A stretch of DNA of 64,000 nucleotides from CAZCVI01 sp964502145 (GTDB taxonomy: Bacteria > Acidobacteriota > Aminicenantia > UBA2199). Below, one piece after another: positions 8,157-17,208 of the stretch. The DNA is taken from contig CAZCVI010000008.1 in NCBI GenBank assembly GCA_964502145.1, forward strand, positions 62,001 through 126,000. The letters are read 5' to 3'. Numbering within the stretch: the stretch's first letter is position 1; every line of letters starts with the position of its first letter. The notes under the pieces were generated by a model that did not search any database, was not told the DNA's origin, and worked only from the letters and a program-made list of their open reading frames with translations. Both the position numbers and the translations under genes were made by a program.

Positions 8157-9062
8157 TTGGAGCCTATTAGAGATTTAAAACAAATGGAAGTACTGGTCAA
8201 AGCAAAAACAAGTCCGACAATTTCCGTGGCCTATGGTCAGGATGAGGATACAATACTGGCGGTCGAACGTGCAGTAAGAGAAAAAATCGCCAATGTGATT
8301 TTGGTGGGCGATGAGGCTGTTATCAGGCAGAAATGCCATGATCTCAACATTTCCCCGGATATTTTTCAAATCATTCATGAACCCAATGAAAAGAAGAGCG
8401 GTGATGTAGCGGTTAAACTGATCATGGAGAAGAAAGCGAGTATTTTGATGAAGGGATTGATTTCAACCCCTTATTTTCTCAAAGCCATCTTAAATAAAGA
8501 TTTTGATTTGCTCCCCAAAGGCGCGTTGTTGTCCCACACGGCGCTCATTGATGTGCCCACCTATGACAAGTTGTTGATTGTATCGGATGTGGCGATGATT
8601 CCTGAACCGACTATCGAGCAGAAAGTCCAGATTGTCAATTTTAATATTGCGATTGCGAAAAAATTGGGTATTGATAATCCCAAGGTGGCCCTGGTTTGTG
8701 CCAATGAAAAGGTATCGGACAAGATGCCCGCGACACTGGATGCCGCGATTATTTCCAAAATGGCTGATCGTGGTCAGATTAAGGGTGCGATCATTGATGG
8801 TCCGTTGGCATTGGATGTAGCGATTTCCAAGAAAGCCTGTGAAATAAAAGGTTTGAAATCTCCGGTAAATGGGGAAGCGGATATTTTGATATTTGCCAAC
8901 ATTGAAGCAGGCAATGTCTTTTTCAAAGCCTGCACACTCCTGGCCAATGGTACACTGGCTGCCGTGGTAACCGGTGCCCCTTTCCCGGCTATTTTAACTT
9001 CCCGCGCTGACAGCGAAGACTCTAAATATTATTCCATCGTTTTGGCTGCCGCATTGGCATAA
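8157..9062 (+). CDS. ptb: Phosphate butyryltransferase (phosphate acetyl/butyryl transferase family)
   Basis: A 301-residue protein starting at a TTG, placed 6 bases after a strong GAGGAGG (8144-8150). It matches the phosphate acetyl/butyryltransferase family throughout, including IMEKKASILMKGLISTPYFLKA, the VSDVAMIPEPT segment and the C-terminal ANIEAGNVFFKA and GAPFPAILTSRADS. The enzyme interconverts butyryl-CoA plus phosphate with butyryl-phosphate plus CoA in the cytoplasm. With the following genes it makes a complete C4 acyl-CoA route. A butyrate kinase would be needed for ATP formation and is not seen here. A strong hairpin follows the stop, so ptb may be its own transcript. Confidence 0.9.
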   Translation: MEPIRDLKQMEVLVKAKTSPTISVAYGQDEDTILAVERAVREKIANVILVGDEAVIRQKCHDLNISPDIFQIIHEPNEKKSGDVAVKLIMEKKASILMKGLISTPYFLKAILNKDFDLLPKGALLSHTALIDVPTYDKLLIVSDVAMIPEPTIEQKVQIVNFNIAIAKKLGIDNPKVALVCANEKVSDKMPATLDAAIISKMADRGQIKGAIIDGPLALDVAISKKACEIKGLKSPVNGEADILIFANIEAGNVFFKACTLLANGTLAAVVTGAPFPAILTSRADSEDSKYYSIVLAAALA

Positions 9063-9086
9063 GATAAAAAACTATTGGTGAAGGAC

Positions 9087-9120
9087 AGAGCACCGCACAA
9101 CAGAAAGGGTGCGGTGCTCT
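9087..9120 (+). terminator. Strong hairpin after ptb
   Basis: AGAGCACCGCAC (9087-9098) pairs perfectly with GTGCGGTGCTCT (9109-9120) across a 10-base loop, giving a GC-rich 12-bp stem 25 bases after the ptb stop. There is no long T tract after it, so it may act as a terminator or as an RNA-stabilising end. Confidence 0.6.
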
Positions 9121-9235
9121 AAATCCACCATCAATTCTTTGAAAAGCTAGTGGGAATTATGGGAGCATTTGGATTTTCCCATACTTCCCATAATTCCCAT
9201 AATTCCCATACTTCCCATAATTCCCATGGGCAACA
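9121..9235. repeat. 9-bp-unit palindromic repeat (family A), copy 1
   Basis: Six head-to-tail 9-base units of the form TTCCCATAA/C run from 9176 to 9229. They face a shorter left arm of inverse units (GGGAATTATGGGAG, 9152-9165), so the RNA can fold into a long hairpin. The left flank (AAATCCACC...TTCTTTGAAAAG) is the inverse of the right flank of the copy at 17042-17189, which shows a defined element and not a simple satellite. Confidence 0.75.
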
Positions 9236-9293
9236 GATGGTCCTTTTTTCTCTTGAGCTTTTCAATTATTCTATATCTTTCTTGAACCATTGT

Positions 9294-9322
9294 TTGAATA
9301 AAATTGGGAATTCTGATAAAAT
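9294..9322 (+). promoter_or_regulatory. Promoter of the acyl-CoA oxidation genes
   Basis: TTGAAT at 9294-9299 and TAAAAT at 9317-9322 (within GATAAAAT) have ideal 17-base spacing. Transcription would start near 9329, about 44 bases before the ATG at 9373. The following four genes are closely spaced on the same strand and likely share this promoter. Confidence 0.45.
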
Positions 9323-9372
9323 ACACCTTTGCATTGATTTTTAAAACGTGGAAATATTTCAGGAGGCTTTTT

Positions 9373-10530
9373 ATGAATTACTTCTTAAACGAACAGGAAG
9401 AGATGGTTAAAGACCTATTCAGTCAATATGTGGATAAAAGAATCATTCCCCTACGCAAGGAATTGGATGAAAAGCATGAATTCCCAGCGGAATTATTCCA
9501 AGAAATGGCCCAACAAGATTTTTTCCGGATCATGGTCCCGGAAGAATACGGTGGTATTGCCGACTCCCAAATGCTGACCTCACTGGGCATCGAACAGTTA
9601 TCACGGGGTGATGCAGGAATAGCAGTATCTTTTGCAGTGGACGCCATTGCAACCAAAGGCCTGCTTCTTTATGGTAACGAAACCCAAAAACAGAAATACC
9701 TACCGGGTATTGCAGATGGGAAGATTTTGACTGCTTTTGCCATCACGGAACCGGGGGCGGGCTCGGATGCGGGTGCTATTAAAACCAGGGCGATTAAAAA
9801 AGGCGACAAATACATCCTCAACGGCACAAAACAATTTATCACCAATGGCGAACTGGCTGATATCATCATGGTTATTGCTTGCACGGACCCTGAAAAAGGA
9901 TATAAAGGCCATACTGCTTTTATCGTGGAAAAAGGAACCCCTGGGTTTACTCCTGGTAAACGGGAAGATAAGATGGGGATTCGCTCCTCGGTGACGAATG
10001 AATTGCTGTTCGAAGATTGCGCGGTGCCGGAAGAAAATATCGTGGGACATATGAACCGGGGATTTTATATTGCTCTGGGTTTATTGGACCGTAGCCGCAT
10101 CGGTATTGGTGCTCAAGGTGTAGGATTAGCCCAGGGCGCTTTGGATGAAGCGATAAATTACGCCAAAATCAGAGAACAATTCAATAAACCTATTGCAGCT
10201 ATCCAAGCGGTTCAACATATCTTAGCCGATATGGCTATCGGTATTGAAGCATCACGATTGCTGGTATATCATGCAGCACGATTGGTAGATAGCGGCGAAA
10301 AAAACCTGGCTAAAATCTCAGCAATGGCTAAAACATTGGCCACTGATACGGCGATGAAAGTGACTACGGATGCAGTACAAATCTTCGGCGGTTACGGGTA
10401 CATGCGGGAATACCCGGTGGAAAAAATGATGCGCGACGCCAAAGTCACCCAAATCTACGAGGGCACGAACCAGATTCAACGCAATGTGATTGGTAAAGAA
10501 TTGGTTAAAGACAGAATTAACAAAGAATAA
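9373..10530 (+). CDS. Short-chain acyl-CoA dehydrogenase (butyryl-CoA dehydrogenase type)
   Basis: 385 residues from the ATG at 9373, chosen because AGGAGG lies at 9361-9366; an upstream in-frame start at 9304 has no such site. Family signatures are AFAITEPGAGSDAGA (FAD/substrate loop), NGTKQFITNG and the C-terminal YEGTNQIQR, whose Glu (about residue 363) is the catalytic base. The flavoenzyme introduces the 2,3 double bond into a short acyl-CoA, or reduces crotonyl-CoA in the other direction. No etfAB genes are adjacent, so the electron partner lies elsewhere. It heads a run of enoyl-CoA hydratase, hydroxyacyl-CoA dehydrogenase and thiolase genes. Confidence 0.9.
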   Translation: MNYFLNEQEEMVKDLFSQYVDKRIIPLRKELDEKHEFPAELFQEMAQQDFFRIMVPEEYGGIADSQMLTSLGIEQLSRGDAGIAVSFAVDAIATKGLLLYGNETQKQKYLPGIADGKILTAFAITEPGAGSDAGAIKTRAIKKGDKYILNGTKQFITNGELADIIMVIACTDPEKGYKGHTAFIVEKGTPGFTPGKREDKMGIRSSVTNELLFEDCAVPEENIVGHMNRGFYIALGLLDRSRIGIGAQGVGLAQGALDEAINYAKIREQFNKPIAAIQAVQHILADMAIGIEASRLLVYHAARLVDSGEKNLAKISAMAKTLATDTAMKVTTDAVQIFGGYGYMREYPVEKMMRDAKVTQIYEGTNQIQRNVIGKELVKDRINKE

Positions 10531-10583
10531 TCAAAGAATAATCAAACAACAAACAAAATAAAAATTTTCATGGAGGTGACCCC

Positions 10584-11360
10584 ATGGGGTATGAAATTTT
10601 AAAGATTGAAGTTGCCGAGGGTTTAGCCACTGTTACTGTGAGTCGACCCAAAGCAATGAACGCGTTGAATTCACAATTTTTCCGGGAAATGGATCAATGG
10701 GTGACGGAGTTAAAAACCCGCCATGATGTGAAGTTGATGGTTCTTACTGGGGAAGGAAAAGCATTTGTCGCCGGCGCAGATATTGCCGAGATGGTGGACA
10801 TGTCTTCAGAAGAAGCCAGGGAATTTTCACGGAAAGGACAAAATACGTTTCGTAGTTTGGAGTGGCTTGAAATCCCTGTGATTGCAGCAGTGAATGGTTT
10901 CGCTCTGGGTGGTGGTTGTGAGTTAGCCATGGCCTGCGACATTCGTATTGCCAGTAATAAAGCCAAATTCGGTCAACCGGAAGTGAACCTGGGTTTAATT
11001 CCTGGTTACGCGGGTACACAACGATTACCACGGCTGGTTGGTCTTGGTAATGCACTGCATATTCTGCTTACTGGCGATATGATTGATGCGGATACAGCCC
11101 TGCGCATGGGTTTGGTGCAAAAGGTGACGGAACCGGAAAAATTAATGGCTGAGGTTTATGAAATCGCGAAAAAAATTATTGCCAAAGGCCCCATGGCGAT
11201 CAGTCTGGTGAAAAAAGTCGTGCGCGAGGGTTTGTTATCTGAATTTGCAAAGGGCTGCCAATTAGAAGCCACTCATTTCGGCGATCCTTTTGGTATTAAA
11301 GGAAAGGAAGGGCACGAGGGCATGACTGCTTTCTTAGAAAAAAGGCAACCTTCCTGGTAA
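10584..11360 (+). CDS. crt: Enoyl-CoA hydratase (crotonase)
   Basis: 258 residues, starting after a GGAGGTGA site. Crotonase hallmarks are the oxyanion-hole segments AFVAGADIAEM (60-70) and GFALGGGCELAMACDI, and two catalytic glutamates, Glu113 (GGGCELAM) and Glu133 (FGQPEVNLGLIPGYAGTQRL). It adds water to crotonyl-CoA to give 3-hydroxybutyryl-CoA, or the reverse. The gene sits between the acyl-CoA dehydrogenase and the hydroxyacyl-CoA dehydrogenase, consistent with a shared pathway. The gene symbol is by function; substrate chain length is not proven. Confidence 0.9.
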   Translation: MGYEILKIEVAEGLATVTVSRPKAMNALNSQFFREMDQWVTELKTRHDVKLMVLTGEGKAFVAGADIAEMVDMSSEEAREFSRKGQNTFRSLEWLEIPVIAAVNGFALGGGCELAMACDIRIASNKAKFGQPEVNLGLIPGYAGTQRLPRLVGLGNALHILLTGDMIDADTALRMGLVQKVTEPEKLMAEVYEIAKKIIAKGPMAISLVKKVVREGLLSEFAKGCQLEATHFGDPFGIKGKEGHEGMTAFLEKRQPSW

Positions 11361-11398
11361 ATGAAAAAAACATTATGAATTCCAAAGAGGAGAATTTC

Positions 11399-12739
11399 AT
11401 GAATTATACAGAAAGACTGGAAAATGTAGCGGTGCTGGGCGCCGCAGGAAAAATGGGCAGTGGTATTTTACTGCTCACAGCAATGGAAATGGCAGACTTG
11501 AGCTTAAAACCAGAAAACAAGGACCGCCAATTTGTACTCCATGCAGTGGATATTTCCCACCACGCATTAAAGGGCGTGATGATATTCCTTAGAGATCAGG
11601 TGACCAAAGCAGCGGAAAAGAAAACTATCCAACTGCGTAAAACCTACCAAGACCGTCAAGACTTAATAGAAAACGGCCAGATCATTGAGCAATATGTTTT
11701 TGATGTGTTAAATATTGTGAGACCTACCACCGCGTTGGAAGCTATTTATGAATCCGCGCTGATCTTCGAGGCTATCAAAGAGGACCCCGAGTTAAAAGTA
11801 AAGATATTTTCCCAGATTGACAAGAATAATAAAAATGCCCCCTGGTTTTTTACCAACACCTCGTCTATTCCCATTCATATCTTGGATGAGAAAGCCGCAT
11901 TGGGTGGCCGCGTGATTGGCTTTCATTTTTACAATCCCCCGGCAGTGCAAAAACTCGTCGAATTGATCCATACTCCCAATACACTGCGTGCGGTGGTCGA
12001 GTTTGCCAATGAATATGCTAAAAACCTCAGAAAGAAGATTGTTCCTTCCAATGATTTTGCCGGTTTTATTGGTAACGGGCATTTTATGCGCGATGCATTG
12101 TATGGAATTGCCGAGGTGGAACGTTTGGCTAAAACCATGCCCTTTGCCGAAGCGATTTACACTATCAATAAAGTCAGCCAGGATTTTCTGATTCGTCCCA
12201 TGGGTATTTTTCAACTCGTCGATTATGTCGGGGTTGATGTGTGCCAATATATTATGAGTGTCATGAACCCCTATGTCAAGGATGAAGATTTGCACAGCGA
12301 TTTATTGGACCGTTTCATTCAACTGGGTGTCCGGGGTGGTCAGTATTCTGATGGTTCGCAGAAGGATGGGTTCTTAAAATATGAAAAGAACCGGCCCGTG
12401 GCTGTTTATGATCCCGAACAGAAAGAATATGTGCCGATCGCCCAGTTTCAGGATGGATGTGATTCTTACCTCGGTCCCCTACCCAAAGGCGCACAACCTT
12501 GGAAAGCCGTTATTGGTAGCGAACGGAAAGCCGAGATATTGGACGGGTATTTCCAAGAATTAAACCGCATGAACACTATCGGTGCGCAACTGGCCAAACA
12601 GTATGGTCTTCGTTCCAAGGCAATTAGTTTAAAACTCGTGGCCGATCATGTCGCCCAGTGTGAAGAGGATGTTAACACTGTGCTACTCACCGGTTTTTTC
12701 CATGCCTACGGGCCTATCAACGATTACTTCAAATCTTAA
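11399..12739 (+). CDS. 3-hydroxyacyl-CoA dehydrogenase, long form
   Basis: 446 residues from the ATG at 11399, picked because GAGGAG lies 6 bases before it; the upstream ATG at 11375 lacks a site. The N-terminus has an NAD-binding fold with GAAGKMGSG (about 15-23), and residues of about 150-190 carry the hydroxyacyl-CoA dehydrogenase signature (TNTSSIPIHIL, GFHFYNPPAVQKLVEL). The usual single-domain enzyme is about 280 residues, and this one carries about 150 extra C-terminal residues. It would oxidise 3-hydroxybutyryl-CoA to acetoacetyl-CoA with NAD. Twelve bases separate it from the thiolase gene. Confidence 0.85.
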   Translation: MNYTERLENVAVLGAAGKMGSGILLLTAMEMADLSLKPENKDRQFVLHAVDISHHALKGVMIFLRDQVTKAAEKKTIQLRKTYQDRQDLIENGQIIEQYVFDVLNIVRPTTALEAIYESALIFEAIKEDPELKVKIFSQIDKNNKNAPWFFTNTSSIPIHILDEKAALGGRVIGFHFYNPPAVQKLVELIHTPNTLRAVVEFANEYAKNLRKKIVPSNDFAGFIGNGHFMRDALYGIAEVERLAKTMPFAEAIYTINKVSQDFLIRPMGIFQLVDYVGVDVCQYIMSVMNPYVKDEDLHSDLLDRFIQLGVRGGQYSDGSQKDGFLKYEKNRPVAVYDPEQKEYVPIAQFQDGCDSYLGPLPKGAQPWKAVIGSERKAEILDGYFQELNRMNTIGAQLAKQYGLRSKAISLKLVADHVAQCEEDVNTVLLTGFFHAYGPINDYFKS

Positions 12740-12751
12740 AGAGAGGGAACC

Positions 12752-13993
12752 ATGAATAAAATGAAACGTAAAGTATATATGGTAGCCGGCTACAACACGA
12801 TTGCAATGGGAACGGGCAGGAAAGAGTTTCATCCCAAAAAACCACGCCCCGGCCTGGAGAAATACCTCAAGGAGGCGGGTCAAGCGGTGTTAGAACAAAT
12901 TGGCGGCGCAAAAAATGTGGATGAAGGGGTAATTGGGAACTTTATGGCCGCACGCTTCAACAATCAGGCTAATCTGGCGGCTTTTTTACCTATGATTGAT
13001 GAAGGGTTGTTGTACAAACCTTCTATTTCAGTCGAAGGGGCGTGTGCATCTGGTGGGCTGGCATTGATCGCCGGTATTAAAGCGGTGCTGGCTGAGACGG
13101 CTGAAGTAGTATTAACTCTCGGTTTTGAAGTACAGAACACAGTGAAGGCTATTTATGGCGCTGATATTTTAGCCGGGGCCGGGTGGTTCCAAGAACGGAA
13201 AGCTGGACATGCGTATTACTTTCCTGGTAAGTTCAGTGAACGGGCCGGGGCGTATTATGAAAAGTTTGGTAGGGAACGGACCCGAAAAGGGTTGGCCCGT
13301 TGGTTTCGTAATGCCATTGAAAATGCCCGTCTTTGTCCTACCGCCCAGGAATATCACAACCAGGTCGACGATTTGGAAGCCTTGGCTTTAACCGAGCCCA
13401 ATCCTAAATCCTTTCTGGAGAATTTGAATGTTTATGATTGTTCTAAAGTCTCCGATGGGGCTTCCGCTATTGCTATTTGTTCTGAGGAAGGGTTAAAACG
13501 GATCGGTATTGCCAAATCTGATGCTGTGGAGATCGTTGGTTTTGCCCAGGCCACAGCCGACATCACCAAGGCGCCAGAAGATTTAAGTCGTATGATTACT
13601 ACCGCTGTAGCAGTAAAAAAAGCATTGGAACATGCCGGTATTAGCAAAGCCGATTTGGCCACGGTGGAGACCCATGATTGTTTTACTATTGCTGGAGTGA
13701 TGGCGATTGAAGCCATTGGTTTTGTCAATCATGGCGAAGGTGCCGATTTTGTAGCGGCTGGAAACACGGCGCGAAATGGTCAGATTCCCTTTAATACGAC
13801 AGGTGGTTTGATTGGATGGGGTCATCCGACAGGAGGAACCGGTGTGCATCAAGCTGTTACCTTGTGGGAACAATTAACCGGTAGAGCCGGGGATGCGCAG
13901 ATAGAAATTCCGGTAGCGCGACCTTATGGTTTATCGGTTAATATGGGTGGTGATGATAAGACCCTTGTTTCCATCGTGTATCGTCGTGGGTAA
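12752..13993 (+). CDS. Thiolase (acetyl-CoA C-acetyltransferase, SCP-x-like type)
   Basis: 413 residues with a GAGAGGG site before the ATG. The nucleophilic Cys98 lies in VEGACASGG. A second catalytic block is ETHDCFTIAGVMAIEAIGF, and GGLIGWGHPTGGTG holds the catalytic His. The C-terminal Cys-Gly motif of classical thiolases is replaced by NMGGDDKT, as in SCP-x/archaeal-type thiolases. It cleaves acetoacetyl-CoA to two acetyl-CoA or condenses them. It is the last gene of the acyl-CoA block and is followed by a strong terminator. Confidence 0.85.
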   Translation: MNKMKRKVYMVAGYNTIAMGTGRKEFHPKKPRPGLEKYLKEAGQAVLEQIGGAKNVDEGVIGNFMAARFNNQANLAAFLPMIDEGLLYKPSISVEGACASGGLALIAGIKAVLAETAEVVLTLGFEVQNTVKAIYGADILAGAGWFQERKAGHAYYFPGKFSERAGAYYEKFGRERTRKGLARWFRNAIENARLCPTAQEYHNQVDDLEALALTEPNPKSFLENLNVYDCSKVSDGASAIAICSEEGLKRIGIAKSDAVEIVGFAQATADITKAPEDLSRMITTAVAVKKALEHAGISKADLATVETHDCFTIAGVMAIEAIGFVNHGEGADFVAAGNTARNGQIPFNTTGGLIGWGHPTGGTGVHQAVTLWEQLTGRAGDAQIEIPVARPYGLSVNMGGDDKTLVSIVYRRG

Positions 13994-14005
13994 TTGCGAT
14001 TGTAA

Positions 14006-14033
14006 CTAGCAAGGGGTGAATACCCCTTGCTAG
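14006..14033 (+). terminator. Terminator after the acyl-CoA block
   Basis: CTAGCAAGGGGT (14006-14017) and ACCCCTTGCTAG (14022-14033) form a perfect 12-bp stem with a GAAT loop, 12 bases after the thiolase stop. The downstream T content is modest. The rest of the gap up to 14254 shows no gene that I can support. Confidence 0.7.
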
Positions 14034-14254
14034 ATTACCCATTATTCTTGCAAAGCTCGGAATCGGGCAAGTGAATTTCTGGGACTAACTTGGATGTGGT
14101 GAAAAAAATCTCTCATAAAATAATCACCATTAACTTAATCGCCATTATTTTAATTTACATGACATTCATCTGAATGTCAAGATTTTTTTCGTAGTTCTCT
14201 ATTATTTAAGACTGCTAATGAAAAAATCTGTGTCTGGCAACACTTTTAATTACC

Positions 14255-14421
14255 CTGAATTCACCGCCAAGTTAATGGGAAGACTGGGAAATATGGGAAG
14301 TATGTGAATTATGGGATAACAGAAATATTCGCATTCCTCCCATTCCTCCCATAACTCCCATAACTCCCATAACTCCCACATTGTCTCACCATGTTTTCAA
14401 GACTTTAATGGTGAATCCAGG
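14255..14421. repeat. 9-bp-unit palindromic repeat (family A), copy 2
   Basis: It begins CTGAATTCACCGCCAAGTTAATGGGA and ends with the inverse TTTAATGGTGAATCCAGG, so the ends are inverted repeats. Between them lie GGGAAnTAT-type units on the left and TCCCATAAC-type units on the right (14333-14380). The element ends exactly at the stop codon of the LRR gene on the minus strand and may supply its transcript end. Confidence 0.75.
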
Positions 14422-17013
14422 TTACGGATGAATACGAATCAAGACCTCTCGTTTATAGATTTCTCCCGTTTCATCGGGTTCATGGAACACCAGTGCATAC
14501 TCCCCTATAAACCCGGGACCGGGCAGCCAATAAAATATTCCTAATGAACTGTCCATCACTGAACCCACAGGCAACGAGGAGAAAATAACTGTACCGGGTT
14601 TGAAATGAATCTCCACACGTTCCAATTCTTTGAGCGGAATGTGAATTTTTCCCAGACTATCCGGGTACACGGCAATCGCTTCACGTTCCATGTCAAATCC
14701 CTGCTTCACCCACAGCGGTGTACGAGCAGAAAGAAGTTCAATGTGAACATTGGAGACTCTGCTAACCGATTCTCGCGCCGCAGTAGAGACGGAAAAATAC
14801 CGGCTACCTATCCCATCAGTATTCCCGGCATTGTCTTTAACCGACCATGCAATGGTATGCAAACCAGCGCTTAACTTCGTGGCATCCATCGAGAAATAAC
14901 CACCCGCACCACCACTGTTGGTATAATCGGGGAACAACTCGGCGATATCTTGCCGATATTGATTGTACACTGGATGACCCAATGATTTCCCATCCACCCA
15001 GACATTAATGGTAGAGCCATCGGTTGGAATCGTATTGGGAAGAGGTGTAAGCGCCCAACCAAAATTAATATAACTCTTCCCTGAAACAACGCCACCTTGG
15101 GTAGGGGTATCTATCGCTCCAAAAGGTAATACCGCATGGAGATTGTCGCCATAGATTGTTTTTGTACCCAGGGATGTTTCGCTACCCATATCATCGGTTA
15201 CCACAGCATGCAACACAAAGAACCCGTTCCCTTTATTGGGTAACATATTGGTCAGCATCATATATCCCCAACCCGCCTTGTCACTCATGGGATAATACGG
15301 ATAATCCCTGGCTATATCGGGTCGCGTGCCTGCCACAAAAGTTCCAGTGCCAATAAATACCAAACCAGCAGGTTCTCCCCCTACCGGTTCCCGATAAATT
15401 CGTATTGCTTCAATTCCCCCGTCATCCAAAGCCCAACCCGTCACGGCAATACTACCACTAACCGTATTGCCATCAACAGGAGAATCAAAACTCCCAAACG
15501 GCGCATGATTCTCCTGGGTACGGTTAACAATCAATTGAACGCTCACGGTTTGCGGTGAATAAAGGGCTTGTGGGTCAGTGACGGTGATAGTGCCATTATA
15601 AGTGCCAGCAGATAAACCTGCATGATTGATGGAAACATTAAACTGCCCATTACCCGTTCCAGAGTTCGGAGTGATGTTCAGCCAGGGTGAATTAATGGTC
15701 GCACTCCAATGCAGCGTGCCTGTGCCGGAATTGGAAACGTTAATCTGTTGCATTTCAGGGGGAGGAGTAGTACAAGTGGCTTGAAAAGTCATTAATGTGG
15801 GACTCACGCCCAGGGCTGGCTGTTCCCCGCTGTTCACGGAAACTATTTGACTGAAATTACTGATCACTCTATTTTTATTATGAAGATGGGGATTCGTCCA
15901 GGTACGTATTCCAAAATAATAAACAAGTCCGGGAGGCAAATTTTTTATTTCATAGGAAGAAACCGTTTTATCGGGAACAAATGCAACTGTAGTCCATGGT
16001 CCGTTAGGAGTAAGACCCGAATAGAGTTGGTAACCCCCGCTGTTTGCCGTATAGGTCACAGGTGTCCAGGTCAATTTCACCACCGATGAAGAGACACGTG
16101 AAGCCACCAGATTAACGGGTGGGATGGTTTGCGTTTTGTACCAATCCCATTGACAATCACCCATAAAGTTTATGACCTTCTCATCGTAGGAATAAAGCGC
16201 ATTGTACTCGAAGAACAGAAACGGGGGGAGTTCATCATAACGACGCGGCCCGTTTTTTCTCGGATTTGGGCTGGGCAAGTTAACAATATCTGCTGGAATA
16301 GGTCCGCAGATATTGTTGCCAGAAATATCCACCCATGACAGCGAGGGACAATTCCCCAGACCCGCTGGAATCACACCGGAAAGCAGATTGTTCTGAAGAT
16401 AAAGTTCTCCCAACATGGTCAGTGGGGCCAGTTGCGGGGGAATATCGCCGGTAAGCTCATTATAAGATAGATCAAGGAAGTAGAGATGTTTTAGATTACC
16501 TATCTGCGAAGGGATTTTGCCTGAGAGAGAATTGTTAGAAAGTATCAAGGTTGATAATTGCGCCAAATTACCGATTTCTGCGGGTATACTACCAGATAAA
16601 TGGTTCATGCTCAAAGCCAGCGATTGTAAGATTGGGAACTCGCACAACTCCCGGGGAATAGTCCCGGACAGTTGATTTTTTGCCATCCCCAACAACAGCA
16701 AGTGCTTTAAGTTCTTTAATTGAACAGGAATACTGCCAGATAATAGATTATCCCAAAAGTACAGGCCGATCACCGTCTCATTCTCAACCCAAACGCCGTG
16801 CCAAGAGCCCTCGGAACCGATTGGTGAAAAGCCATCGGGTTCATTGTTATCGCATTTCCAGCCCTCATGATTTCTCCAATGATCACCGTTTGTGGCATTG
16901 TAAAGTGCAATCAATGCCGCCCGTTCCTGCGCCGGAATAGCTCCCCAAGCTATCCCTGTTAAAATTAAGATGATTGCCAGTATCAATCCGATCTGGCTTA
17001 AATGTGTTTTCAT
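14422..17013 (-). CDS. Secreted leucine-rich-repeat, FN3 and BACON-like multidomain protein
   Basis: 863 residues with a clear signal peptide (1-24) and a GGGAGGTGA site before the ATG. Residues of about 28-80 resemble the LRR N-terminal cap (ALIALYNATNGDHWRN...GVWVENETVIGL). Residues of about 80-250 are plant-type LRRs with the NxLSGxIPxxxGxLxxL pattern. About 300-395 is a fibronectin III domain, and about 405-500 is BACON-like (PWLNITPNSGTGNGQFNVSI). Ig-like beta domains follow to about 750, ending in a short C-terminal domain. It is probably extracellular and adhesive, binding protein or glycan. No catalytic motif was seen. Confidence 0.85.
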   Translation of the reverse strand: MKTHLSQIGLILAIILILTGIAWGAIPAQERAALIALYNATNGDHWRNHEGWKCDNNEPDGFSPIGSEGSWHGVWVENETVIGLYFWDNLLSGSIPVQLKNLKHLLLLGMAKNQLSGTIPRELCEFPILQSLALSMNHLSGSIPAEIGNLAQLSTLILSNNSLSGKIPSQIGNLKHLYFLDLSYNELTGDIPPQLAPLTMLGELYLQNNLLSGVIPAGLGNCPSLSWVDISGNNICGPIPADIVNLPSPNPRKNGPRRYDELPPFLFFEYNALYSYDEKVINFMGDCQWDWYKTQTIPPVNLVASRVSSSVVKLTWTPVTYTANSGGYQLYSGLTPNGPWTTVAFVPDKTVSSYEIKNLPPGLVYYFGIRTWTNPHLHNKNRVISNFSQIVSVNSGEQPALGVSPTLMTFQATCTTPPPEMQQINVSNSGTGTLHWSATINSPWLNITPNSGTGNGQFNVSINHAGLSAGTYNGTITVTDPQALYSPQTVSVQLIVNRTQENHAPFGSFDSPVDGNTVSGSIAVTGWALDDGGIEAIRIYREPVGGEPAGLVFIGTGTFVAGTRPDIARDYPYYPMSDKAGWGYMMLTNMLPNKGNGFFVLHAVVTDDMGSETSLGTKTIYGDNLHAVLPFGAIDTPTQGGVVSGKSYINFGWALTPLPNTIPTDGSTINVWVDGKSLGHPVYNQYRQDIAELFPDYTNSGGAGGYFSMDATKLSAGLHTIAWSVKDNAGNTDGIGSRYFSVSTAARESVSRVSNVHIELLSARTPLWVKQGFDMEREAIAVYPDSLGKIHIPLKELERVEIHFKPGTVIFSSLPVGSVMDSSLGIFYWLPGPGFIGEYALVFHEPDETGEIYKREVLIRIHP

Positions 17014-17041
17014 AGTCTCACCTCCCTAAAAACAAGATATT

Positions 17042-17189
17042 CTGAATCCACGCCAAGTTAATGGGAAGTATGGGAATTATAGGAATTATGGGAATTATGG
17101 AATAAGCCTAAATATTCTCATTCATCCCCTACTTTACATCCTTCCCACATGCTTTTACGATACTCTCAAAGAACTGGCGGTGGATTTAA
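17042..17189. repeat. 9-bp-unit palindromic repeat (family A), copy 3
   Basis: The left end CTGAATCCACGCCAAGTTAATGGGA (17042-17066) is followed by GGAATTATG units. The right half (TCATCCCC...CTTCCCACATG) is degenerate, and it ends GAACTGGCGGTGGATTTAAG. It fills most of the gap between the LRR gene and the next minus-strand gene. Confidence 0.7.
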
Positions 17190-17208
17190 GTGAATAGTTA
17201 TACGCTTT

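Noticed and set aside
9176..9229. CRISPR or iteron origin from the TTCCCATAA tandem units
   Set aside because: The 9-bp units have no spacers and face inverse units as a hairpin. The same element recurs at three other intergenic places, and no replication gene is near.
9304..9372. N-terminal extension of the acyl-CoA dehydrogenase
   Set aside because: The extra 23 residues have no ribosome site, are not family-like, and AGGAGG sits right before the internal ATG at 9373.
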